Shown piece after piece: positions 1-5,791 of a DNA stretch of 8,915 bases. The stretch is from a bacterium (GTDB lineage: Bacteria; RBG-13-66-14): the NCBI GenBank assembly GCA_026398675.1, contig JAPLSK010000179.1, positions 1 to 8,915 on the forward strand, given 5' to 3'. The notes under the pieces are model-generated. The model did no database searches. It saw only the letters and a list, made by a program, of their open reading frames with translations, and had not been told where the DNA came from. The translations under genes and the position numbers were made by a program. Each line of letters opens with the position of its first letter. Within the stretch, counting starts at the first letter, position 1.

Positions 1-423
1 GGAGGGGTCCAGGTCCAAAAGAATCGTGAGCGACGGCGCCAGCCCCTCGGTGGCCAGGTTTATCGCCGATTCCACCGTGTCCTCGGTCATGCCCAGGCCG
101 TAGCCCTGGTAGGCGCGGGTGGAGTCGGCGTAGCGGTCCAAGAGGACGATCCAGCCCTCCTCGATGGCGGGGAGTATAAGGCGGTGGACCAGCTCGGCCC
201 TGGCCGCGGCGAAGAGGAGGAGCTCCGCCGGTGGGGTGCGCTGGAGCTTCCGGTCCAGGAGCATCTCGCGCACCCGTTCCCCCAGGGGGGTGCCGCCGGG
301 CTCGCGCAGCCGCATCACCGGGACGCGGTCGCCGTCGAGCCGCTCGGCCAGGAGCTCGAGCTGGGTGGTCTTTCCCGCCCCGTCCATTCCCTCGAAGGAG
401 ACCAGATGACCCCGCCGTGCCAC
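1..423 (-). CDS. tmk: Thymidylate kinase, N-terminal part (runs off the left edge)
   Basis: dTMP kinase phosphorylates dTMP to dTDP with ATP in the cytosol, an essential step of dTTP synthesis. I translated 141 codons from the GTG at 423-421; the window ends before the stop. Visible motifs are the P-loop GMDGAGKT at residues 12-19, the REPGGTPLGE block at 40-49 that is highly typical of bacterial Tmk, and the DRYADSTRAYQG block at 96-107, which contains the DR(Y/F) substrate-site motif. The strand TILLDLDP lies at the end. The usual length is about 205-215 residues, so roughly the last third, including the LID region, is missing only because of the window edge. The GTG start is chosen because GGGAGAG sits 4-5 bases upstream and the P-loop lies at the normal distance from it. 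It is divergent from the CNNM gene at 524, with a separate promoter on each strand in the 100-bp gap. Confidence 0.95.
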   Translation of the reverse strand, partial: MARRGHLVSFEGMDGAGKTTQLELLAERLDGDRVPVMRLREPGGTPLGERVREMLLDRKLQRTPPAELLLFAAARAELVHRLILPAIEEGWIVLLDRYADSTRAYQGYGLGMTEDTVESAINLATEGLAPSLTILLDLDPS

Positions 424-455
424 GTTCTCTCCCTTTTTAAAAAAATCCCGGTACT

Positions 456-464
456 ATTTTAGCA
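456..464 (-). promoter_or_regulatory. Extended -10 promoter for tmk
   Basis: Read on the minus strand, TGC followed by TAAAAT (461-456) forms an extended -10 element about 33 bases upstream of the tmk GTG. It gives a short leader carrying the GGGAGAG ribosome site. No convincing -35 box lies 16-18 bases further upstream, so the TGn extension would have to compensate. This is pattern-based only. Confidence 0.5.
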
Positions 465-486
465 CAGGGGACGGTCGGGTGCCCGC

Positions 487-515
487 TTTACCCCCTCCGA
501 GGGCTCTGGTAGAAT
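487..515 (+). promoter_or_regulatory. Promoter of the CNNM gene pair, possibly leaderless
   Basis: TTTACC (487-492), a 17-bp spacer and TAGAAT (510-515) preceded by TGG make a good sigma70-type promoter with an extended -10. A start site 6-8 bases after the -10 would fall at about 521-523, right at the ATG at 524. The GAGG at 517-520 is too close to the ATG for a normal Shine-Dalgarno site, so the mRNA is probably leaderless. Confidence 0.55.
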
Positions 516-523
516 GAGGGGCG

Positions 524-1762
524 ATGCTCGCGCTCCGCTTCACCGTTCTGGGGTTTCTGTTCCTCTTCTCCGCCTTCTTCTCGGGCGCGGAGACGGCGCT
601 CTTCTCTCTCTCCGCCGCCCGGCTCGAGTCGCTGGCCCGTTCCACGAGCCACGCGGAGCGCCGCGTCGCCCGGCTGATGCGGGAGCCCTCCGGCATCCTG
701 GTCACCCTCCTCTTCGGCAACATGCTGGTCAACGTCGCCGCCTCCTCCATGGCCACCGACCTCTTCCTGGGACTCTTCGGGCGTGGGGGGCTGGAGCTCG
801 CGGGGCTGGTGATGACCCTCGCCCTGTTGATTCTGGGCGAGGTGACCCCGAAGAGCCTGGCCGCGCACCGTCCGCTGGCCCAGGCGCGCCGGTCATCCGG
901 CCCCTTGAATCTCTTCCACCGCCTCGTCGCCCCGGTGCGGCTGCCGCTCGCCGCCCTTTCCCGCTCCCTGGTCCGCTCCCTGGAGAGGCGGATCGCGAAA
1001 AGCGACACTCCCTCCGCCGATGAGCTGCGCACGGCCCTCGAGATGGCCGGCCAGGAGGGGGAGCTGGACGACGAGGAGGAGACCATCATGGTGCGCCTGT
1101 TCGAGCTGGACTCGAAGCGGGTGAAGCGGCTGATGACCCCGGCGGCGGACGTCGTCTCCCTGGCGGCGGGCTCGACCCCGGCCGAGGCGCTGGCGGTTTT
1201 CCGCCGCTACGAGTTCAGCCGTCTCCCCTGCTACGAGGGCGACCCCGACAACTGGGTGGGTGTGGTGCGGGCCCAGGACGTCGGCCACGCGGTGCTCGCC
1301 GGCCCCCCGCCGGACTTGAGGCCCCTTTTGCGGGAGGTGCACTTCGTCCCCGAGGAGGCAACCGCCCTGACCCTTTTGGCCCATTTCCACCGCACCGGGA
1401 CCCACCTGGCCCTGGTCTCCGACGAGTACGGCGTGTTCGTCGGTCTGGCGGCGCTCCAGGACATCTACGACGAGCTGGAGGAGTCCCCGCGTCACAACCC
1501 GCGGCTGCGGCGCCAGGATCCCGGGCGCTACATCTGCGCGGGCTCGTTGGCGCTGGACGATTTCAACCGGGCCGCGGGCACGAAAATCTCCGACGACGAC
1601 TACAGCTCGCTGGGCGGCTGGCTTACCGGCCTGGCGGACCGCATCCCGCGCGTCGGCGCGCGTATCGTCGCGGCGGGGTTCGCCTTCACCGTCCTGGAGG
1701 CCGAGCCGAACCGCATCGTGCGCGTACTGGCCCAGCGCACGGCGGACGAGGGGGCGGGATGA
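524..1762 (+). CDS. CNNM/CorC-family membrane protein (DUF21 - CBS pair - CorC_HlyC)
   Basis: This 412-residue protein has the full architecture of the CNNM/CorC (hemolysin-related, UPF0053) family. An N-terminal DUF21 membrane domain spans about residues 1-185, with FFSGAETALFS at 18-28, the GNMLVN turn at 65-70 and GEVTPKSLA at 105-113. The linker GELDDEEETIMVRLFELD is at 179-196. A CBS pair follows at about 205-320, containing LVSDEYGVFVGL at 297-308, and a C-terminal CorC_HlyC domain at about 336-405 contains SSLGGWLTGLADRIPRVG. Family members are inner-membrane proteins linked to Mg2+ (or Co2+) export, with adenine nucleotides binding at the CBS pair. The substrate here cannot be read from the sequence. 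Length is normal for the family. The stop overlaps the start of the next CNNM paralog (ATGA at 1759-1762), which suggests translational coupling. The start has no properly spaced ribosome site, see the promoter entry. Confidence 0.92.
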   Translation: MLALRFTVLGFLFLFSAFFSGAETALFSLSAARLESLARSTSHAERRVARLMREPSGILVTLLFGNMLVNVAASSMATDLFLGLFGRGGLELAGLVMTLALLILGEVTPKSLAAHRPLAQARRSSGPLNLFHRLVAPVRLPLAALSRSLVRSLERRIAKSDTPSADELRTALEMAGQEGELDDEEETIMVRLFELDSKRVKRLMTPAADVVSLAAGSTPAEALAVFRRYEFSRLPCYEGDPDNWVGVVRAQDVGHAVLAGPPPDLRPLLREVHFVPEEATALTLLAHFHRTGTHLALVSDEYGVFVGLAALQDIYDELEESPRHNPRLRRQDPGRYICAGSLALDDFNRAAGTKISDDDYSSLGGWLTGLADRIPRVGARIVAAGFAFTVLEAEPNRIVRVLAQRTADEGAG

Positions 1763-2926
1763 TCCTCCTCGCGCTCCTCTTGGTGACGGACGTCCTCCTG
1801 GTCGCCTTCTTCGCCGGGATGGAGACGGCCTGCGTCTCGTCCAACCGGGTGCGGCTCACCACGGCCGCGCGCGCGGGCGACGGGCGGGCCCGCGTCGCCC
1901 TCAAGCTCCTGGCGACCCCGGACCGGCTCATCACCACCTGCCTCGTGGGGACCAACATCGGGGTGGTCGGCGCCTCCTTCATCGCCACCGCCATCGTGGT
2001 GGAGCTCCTGCCCGCGGACGCCCGGGGATGGGCCGTGCTCATCACCAGCCTCATCTTGACCCCGTTGCTGTTGGTCGTGGGCGACCTTCTGCCCAAGGCC
2101 GTCGGGCGGGCCTTCGCCGACCCGCTCACCCTCGCGGCGGCCTACCCCCTGAGAGTGCTGGACTGGATCCTCAAGCCCATCTCCATAGCGGATAACGCGC
2201 GAGGAGCTGCGGGTGATGATGCACCAGGGGGCGCGGGGCGAGGCGATAGACGACCGGACGGCGCGCATGGTCGGGTCGGCCTTCACCTTCTCCTCCCGCG
2301 AGGTGCGCGAGGTGATGACGCCCCTGCGCGAGGTCCAGGCGCTTCCCACGGAGGCCGACGTCCCCGAGGCCTTCGCCGCCGTCGTGGACACCGATTCCGC
2401 CTTCATCGTCGTCTACCGGGACCGGGTGGACGCCATCGTGGGGGTGGTGCCGGTGATGGATCTGGTGCGCGCCCCGCTCCAGGCCACACTGGAACGCATC
2501 ATGACCGAGCCGCTCTTCGTGCCGGAGAGCAAGAATCTGCGCGGGATGCTGGAGACCTTCCGCCGGCGGCAGGTGAGCGTGGCCGTGGTGGTGGACGAGT
2601 ACGGCAGCACGCTGGGGGTGGTGACCCTGGACGACGTGGTGGGGACGATAACCGAGGCGACGCAGGAGGGGCTGGCCGCTCCGGGTCCCCTGGACCGCGG
2701 CGAGTCGGTCGCCCTGCCCGCCGACCTCCCGCTGGCCGAGCTGGCCGACCGCTTCGAGATCGAGCTTCCCGAGGGCGATTACGCCACCCTGGGCGGCTTT
2801 CTGATAGACCGGCTCGAGCGCATCCCCCGGGCCGGGGAGGAGGTCGTCCACGAGGGTTACGCCCTGCGGGTGCTCGACGCGACGCCGCGTCGGGTGGTGA
2901 CCGTGGTCGTCGAGCGGAGGCACTAG
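1759..2926 (+). pseudogene. Second CNNM/CorC paralog, broken by a frameshift in the linker
   Basis: A second DUF21-CBS-CorC_HlyC gene begins in the ATGA overlap with the first. Frame 1 reads the DUF21 domain, with FFAGMETACVS, the GTNIGVV turn and GDLLPK, up to about 2187. The rest lies in the next frame: ITREELRVMMHQGARGEAID from about 2192, then the CBS pair with VVVDEYGSTLGVVTLDD and the CorC_HlyC domain with YATLGGFLIDRLERIPRAG, ending at TAG 2924-2926. The frame-2 stop TAG at 2186-2188 confines the switch to roughly 2187-2200. Dropping one G in GCGG (2188-2191) would join the frames. Compared with the upstream paralog the linker is also about 21 residues short, so a small deletion of 2 mod 3 length (about 62-65 bp) is at least as likely. 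Both halves otherwise keep family motifs, so this is either a recent pseudogene, an assembly error, or two separate polypeptides. A GTG at 2213 could start the second half. Confidence 0.8.
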
Positions 2927-2970
2927 CGCCGGTCGAGGAGCCGGGTCGGAGTGAGGGTCGCATCGGCTTC

Positions 2971-3092
2971 CCTCTCCCTCCGGGAGAGGGGATGGGGGTG
3001 AGGGCCACCTTTGAAAATAAAGCGGCGGGGATAGGAACCGAGCGAAGCGAGCTATGCCCCTGGCAAATCCCCGCCCTACATCATCGCAATTG
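2971..3092 (+). repeat. Intergenic repeat, copy 1 of a 216-bp-spaced duplication
   Basis: It begins with a triloop hairpin (CCTCTCCC, loop TCC, GGGAGAGG, 2971-2989), then GGGTGAGGGCCACC and an AT-rich TTTGAAAATAAA. The palindromic core follows, from GCGGGGAT to ATCCCCGC (about 3022-3074), and the copy ends CCTACATCATCGCAATTG. By direct comparison it matches 3187-3308 at 118 of 122 positions. Three of the four differences lie in the hairpin loop. Not coding: frames through it give only a repeated artefact peptide. Confidence 0.9.
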
Positions 3093-3128
3093 CGCGCCGA
3101 CGGGTCAGGGAGAGGGGTGAAGCGGCCC

Positions 3129-3172
3129 CCTCTCCCTTCCAGGGAGAGGCTCGCCTACGGGCTAGGGTGAGG
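3129..3172 (+). repeat. Triloop hairpin plus CTCGCCTACGGGCTAGGG module
   Basis: A 9-bp stem, CCTCTCCCT (3129-3137) and AGGGAGAGG (3141-3149), encloses a TCC loop. It is followed by CTCGCCTACGGGCTAGGG and TGAGGG. The same module recurs at 7162-7206 and, inverted, at 8788-8831. It sits between the two copies of the 122-bp repeat. Confidence 0.75.
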
Positions 3173-3186
3173 GTCGGAGCGGCCCC

Positions 3187-3308
3187 CCTCTCCCCGTGGG
3201 AGAGGGGATGAGGGTGAGGGCCACCTTTGAAAATAAAGCGGCGGGGATAGGAACCGAGCGAAGCGAGCTATGCCCCTGGCAAATCCCCGCCCTACATCAT
3301 CGCAATTG
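3187..3308 (+). repeat. Intergenic repeat, copy 2 of the 216-bp-spaced duplication
   Basis: This is the second copy of the element at 2971-3092, with an exact offset of 216 bp. Its hairpin has the same CCTCTCCC/GGGAGAGG arms but a CGT loop. The following 95 bp from GTGAGGGCC to CGCAATTG (3214-3308) are identical to copy 1. Confidence 0.9.
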
Positions 3309-3341
3309 AGCGCCGATGGGCTAGGGTGAGGGGTGACGGGT

Positions 3342-3369
3342 GGGTGTGGACACACGCCCCTACGTCATC
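3342..3369 (+). repeat. Palindrome of the CCCTACG superfamily
   Basis: The hairpin GGGTGTG (3342-3348), loop GACA and CACGCCC (3353-3359), with one G-T pair, is followed directly by CTACGTCATC. The hairpin sequence is unique here, but the CCCTACGTCATC flank is the one shared by the other family members. Confidence 0.6.
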
Positions 3370-3378
3370 CTTCGGTGC

Positions 3379-3408
3379 TGGAAATCCCCGACTCGCTTGT
3401 GCTATACT
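3379..3408 (+). promoter_or_regulatory. Promoter of the cysteine-rich peptide gene
   Basis: TATACT (3403-3408) is preceded by TGC, giving an extended -10. TGGAAA (3379-3384) lies 18 bases upstream as a 4-of-6 match to the -35. The predicted leader is about 60 bases long and ends in a strong AGGAGG at 3463-3468. Confidence 0.6.
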
Positions 3409-3475
3409 GTCCCCTGTACCCGGCTAACCCGGTCGGGAATAGGGAACATTACCGGACCAATCAGGAGGACGAATA

Positions 3476-3760
3476 GTGAGAACGACGCTTCTGGTCATCA
3501 TCGCCGCGCTGGTCCTGGCGGCCCCCGTAATCGCCCTGGGCGACGGGGACACGGCCTGCTGCGGGGCGGGAACCTGCACGGTCGCGGACACCGACGGCTG
3601 CTGCTGCGGCGGGGACTGCGCCTGCGAGGACTGCTCCTGCGCCGACGGCGGCTGCAAGGACGGCTGCGCGGGCTGCAAGTGCGACAAAGGCTGCGACGGC
3701 TGCAAGAGCGACGACGGCTGTGGGAGCGGTTGCTGCGGCGCTAAGGACTCCGACGACTAG
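3476..3760 (+). CDS. Small exported cysteine-rich, metallothionein-like peptide
   Basis: This 94-residue protein starts at GTG 3476, fixed by AGGAGG seven bases upstream. Residues 1-20 are a textbook Sec signal peptide (MRTT, hydrophobic core, APVIA cleavage site), so the product is probably exported. The mature part of about 74 residues holds 19 cysteines (28, 29, 34, 42-44, 48, 50, 53, 55, 60, 64, 67, 69, 73, 76, 82, 86, 87), many Asp and Gly, and no His or aromatic residues. Spacing is mainly CC, CxC, CxxC and CxxxC, as in metal-thiolate or dense disulfide peptides. I do not recognise a named family. Metal binding outside the cytoplasm is the simplest inference, and a disulfide-rich surface or secreted peptide is the alternative. 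It is a self-contained unit with its own promoter, leader and terminator, and the expression signals are strong. Confidence 0.85.
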   Translation: MRTTLLVIIAALVLAAPVIALGDGDTACCGAGTCTVADTDGCCCGGDCACEDCSCADGGCKDGCAGCKCDKGCDGCKSDDGCGSGCCGAKDSDD

Positions 3761-3772
3761 CCCCTGAGTGTT

Positions 3773-3802
3773 AAAAAAAGGCGGGCCCCTGGGCCCGCTT
3801 TT
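3773..3802. terminator. Bidirectional rho-independent terminator
   Basis: The arms GCGGGCCC (3781-3788) and GGGCCCGC (3791-3798) are flanked by seven A on the left (3773-3779) and TTTT on the right. It ends the cysteine-rich gene on the plus strand. With its T7 tract on the minus strand it can also stop transcription arriving from thi4 and DUF3800. Confidence 0.88.
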
Positions 3803-3992
3803 AAATTTCTGTGCATCCTACGTGAAAAGGTTTGAACAATAGATCGCTCCCTACCCCATTTATTATGTGAGCAGATTTGTGCTCGCTTAGACTTGACTAT
3901 TAGGAAAAAAGCGTGTACATTGCGAGTGCAGGCATGCGCGGGAGCTACCGCAGGTCGTCTGTTGAGGATGGCAGCGCCGATGGCGTGGGATC
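3803..3992. other. Gap with a weak hairpin and a 30-codon ORF
   Basis: This non-genic stretch is visibly less GC-rich on its left side. It holds a 7-bp hairpin, GTGAGCA (3867-3873) and TGCTCGC (3880-3886), without a T-tract on either side. A promoter-like pair follows (listed separately), and then an open frame from ATG 3934 to TAA 4024-4026 (30 residues, starting MRGSYRRSSV) that runs antisense into the DUF3800 3' end. The ATG has only a poor ribosome site, so coding is doubtful. Confidence 0.35.
3893..3921 (+). promoter_or_regulatory. Orphan sigma70-like promoter facing the DUF3800 3' end
   Basis: TTGACT (3893-3898), exactly 17 bp, then TACATT (3916-3921) is a good consensus match. No recognisable gene follows on the plus strand. 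A transcript from here would be antisense to the DUF3800 gene or express the 30-codon frame at 3934. Confidence 0.4.
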
Positions 3993-4784
3993 CTACGGCC
4001 CGGGGCCTGTTTCTATCACCCTGTAAAGCTCGGTCCTTTTTACCCCCTCGATTGCCTCACGGGGGGTAATTTTTATCCCGTAACCCCAGATGTTACCTTG
4101 CCGGTTATAGATGACCTGTTTAAATTTTGCAATGTATTTAGTTTCGACGTTATCGAACCGGTTAGGCTCCAACGCGTTAAATAGAGCTCCGGCATATGCG
4201 TCTGCCGCTTGTAAACCTGCGCATTTACCTGGACGCCAGGTCTTTCTGCCTTCAAGGTCTATAAAATCGAACTCTATGCGGACGTCGACCCCAGAATCCC
4301 GCTGACTTTTAAGTTTACGTAAATACCGGTCTAGTTTTTCATACGACATACCGCTTCTATTTGAAAAGACCAGTTCGACTTTACCGTCGCCGACAGAACC
4401 CTTCCCAGCGTCCCGAGCGAGCCAGGATACACGTTCAAGTAAATAACGTATGCTGTAAAAGTATAAGTGGTAGCTCTCCTTGAATTTTTCTGGTTCTAAT
4501 AATGCGGTTTTATCTACGGCTACGGCGATACACCGGATGGGTAAATTAGCTAATTTGTTTGTTAATACGACCTTTTTATCGTGTTTTAATGTCTTCCAAT
4601 GTATGGGTTTTTTAGGCGGCATTTCAAACAGCTCCCGAATTTCCCGTGCCATTCGTATTATCATGTTGTCGTCGGACATGCGGACGATAACCGCTGATTG
4701 GATAAACCAACGCGAACTGCCCGCGCCGAATTTGAACCCCTCACAACCGGATTCATCTATATAGCAACGAAACGATGTATTCAT
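3993..4784 (-). CDS. DUF3800 domain protein, probably acquired
   Basis: The 263-residue soluble protein matches the DUF3800 family by its N-terminal YIDESG (8-13), the IHW motif (61-63) and the C-terminal GLQAADAYAGA (190-200). Family function is not established. Members are common in phages, mobile regions and near defence genes. The conserved acidic residues (Asp10, Glu11, Asp195) would be compatible with an RNase H-like metal site, which is my inference. The ATG at 4784 has AAGGTG seven bases upstream. The gene lies 42 bp downstream of thi4 on the same strand with no terminator between them, so it may be co-transcribed. Its base composition is strikingly lower in GC than both neighbours, with many AAA, TTA, TTT and ATA codons, which points to horizontal transfer. 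I see no transposase, integrase or attachment repeats around it, and no partner gene of a toxin or defence pair. Confidence 0.85.
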   Translation of the reverse strand: MNTSFRCYIDESGCEGFKFGAGSSRWFIQSAVIVRMSDDNMIIRMAREIRELFEMPPKKPIHWKTLKHDKKVVLTNKLANLPIRCIAVAVDKTALLEPEKFKESYHLYFYSIRYLLERVSWLARDAGKGSVGDGKVELVFSNRSGMSYEKLDRYLRKLKSQRDSGVDVRIEFDFIDLEGRKTWRPGKCAGLQAADAYAGALFNALEPNRFDNVETKYIAKFKQVIYNRQGNIWGYGIKITPREAIEGVKRTELYRVIETGPGP

Positions 4785-4826
4785 AATCCTACACCTTCAA
4801 CGATCTATCCTAGAAGGCACCGGTCC

Positions 4827-5639
4827 CTACCGCCCCAAAATCTCCCGGCAGACCTCGGCCCCCCGACGGCCCGACAGCAGCATCGCCCCGAACGTCGGCC
4901 CCATCCGCGTCAGCCCGTGGAACGTCGCCACGCTCATCCCGACGGCCACCAGACCGGGGTAAACCTCCCCGGTGTGCGCGACGACCTCGTCCTCGGAGCG
5001 CTCGATCCACATCGGCTGCTCTTTCTGGAGCTCTAAGAGGCCCCGCTTGGCCAGAAGGTGCATCACGCTGGCCTCGTGGCCCGTGTCGTCCACGATGATT
5101 TTTGCTTCGAGGCAGACGGGGTCCAGGGTGTTCAGGCCGCGGGGGATGTAGTCCAGGGCGGTCCAGTTGACGACGACGCCGCCCAGGCGCGCGTCCTTCA
5201 AATCCACGTCGGTCCCCGGGGATTTCCCCCGGAGGACGACATCGTAGACCGTGGTGCAGTTGAGCACCGCGGCTCCGGCCTCGTAGGCCGCGACGACGAA
5301 CTTCGCGCAGTTCAGCGGCGCCGGCGAGGTGAAAAGCCCCGGTCCGGCCTCGGTGTATCGGATGCCGAATTCGTCCAGCATCTTCTGGGCCGGGGCGCGG
5401 TAGGTCAGCGGCGCCATGAAGTACCCGCCGGTCCAAAATCCCCCGCCCAGGTGGGGGTTGCGCTCCACCACCAGGGTCTTGACGCCGGCGCGGGCCAGGT
5501 CGTGGGCGCAGACGAGCCCCGCCGGACCGCTCCCCACGATTATCACGTCGCTCTCGACGTACTCCTCGACCATCCGCGACCACTCGCGCACGATGGCCCG
5601 GGTGACCTCTTTCTCCCCCCCCGGGGCGAAGATGGGCAT
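4827..5639 (-). CDS. thi4: Thi4-family thiamine thiazole synthase with unusual active-site residue
   Basis: This 270-residue protein is a Thi4/archaeal-type thiazole synthase, which makes the ADP-thiazole precursor of thiamine from NAD, glycine and sulfur with Fe(II). The dinucleotide-binding GSGPAG is at 36-41, with ERNPHLGGGFWTGG at 59-72. The conserved C-terminal block HGLTRMGPTFGAMLLSG is at 241-257, and TGHEA at 186-190. In yeast the sulfur comes from a Cys, and in archaeal and anaerobic enzymes a His occupies that site (GLHVDP in sequences I recall). Here the matching stretch is GLNTLDP (168-174), placing Thr171 there. Cys176 is nearby. That makes a sulfide-fed, non-suicidal enzyme likely, or a changed reaction. 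The start at 5639 has AAGGGAG about five bases upstream. It is divergent from butyrate kinase and precedes DUF3800. No other thiamine gene is in the window. Confidence 0.87.
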   Translation of the reverse strand: MPIFAPGGEKEVTRAIVREWSRMVEEYVESDVIIVGSGPAGLVCAHDLARAGVKTLVVERNPHLGGGFWTGGYFMAPLTYRAPAQKMLDEFGIRYTEAGPGLFTSPAPLNCAKFVVAAYEAGAAVLNCTTVYDVVLRGKSPGTDVDLKDARLGGVVVNWTALDYIPRGLNTLDPVCLEAKIIVDDTGHEASVMHLLAKRGLLELQKEQPMWIERSEDEVVAHTGEVYPGLVAVGMSVATFHGLTRMGPTFGAMLLSGRRGAEVCREILGR

Positions 5640-5680
5640 GGCTCTCCCTTCCGGCGGCGCCGGTCTTTCGAGGCGCGAGG

Positions 5681-5709
5681 ATATTACCCCGCCCGGCGCC
5701 GGGGGTCAA
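5681..5709 (-). promoter_or_regulatory. thi4 promoter with palindrome in the spacer
   Basis: On the minus strand TTGACC (5709-5704), 17 bp, then TAATAT (5686-5681) is a strong match. The spacer holds a perfect 12-bp palindrome, CCCGGCGCCGGG (5692-5703), which abuts the -35 and could be a repressor site. The leader is only about 35 bases, too short for a TPP riboswitch. Confidence 0.65.
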
Positions 5710-5728
5710 GCCGGGTCAATTCACGCTG

Positions 5729-5758
5729 TTGGTTTGGTCATACCCCCTGTGGTATCAT
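5729..5758 (+). promoter_or_regulatory. Promoter of butyrate kinase
   Basis: TTGGTT (5729-5734), 18 bp, then TATCAT (5753-5758) preceded by TGG gives an extended -10 promoter. The ATG-to-promoter distance leaves a leader of about 27 bases with GGAGG at 5783-5787. Confidence 0.6.
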
Positions 5759-5791
5759 CCGGGCGTTAAAGCATCCCCCGCCGGAGGCGCC

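Noticed and set aside
454..2406. Long antisense frames over the CNNM genes
   Set aside because: They are Arg/Ser/Gly-rich, lack family motifs and ribosome sites, and lie opposite clearly conserved coding sequence.
2213..3120. Frame-1 continuation of the second CNNM gene
   Set aside because: After about 2190 this frame gives low-complexity Gly/Arg/Ala sequence, while the next frame keeps CBS and CorC_HlyC motifs, so the continuation is out of frame.
2971..3308. CRISPR array
   Set aside because: There are only two large copies 216 bp apart, the repeat unit is far too long, spacers are themselves repeats, and no cas gene is present.
3867..3886. Terminator for the DUF3800 gene
   Set aside because: It is a 7-bp hairpin with no T-tract on either strand; the bidirectional terminator at 3773-3802 is the better candidate.
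5640..5680. TPP riboswitch upstream of thi4
   Set aside because: The leader is about 35 bases and lacks the conserved CUGAGA and related elements; only a small GC-rich hairpin fits.
5729..5791. Upstream ATG of butyrate kinase
   Set aside because: It overlaps the promoter, has no ribosome site, and adds 21 residues unlike the family N-terminus; GGAGG points to ATG 5792.
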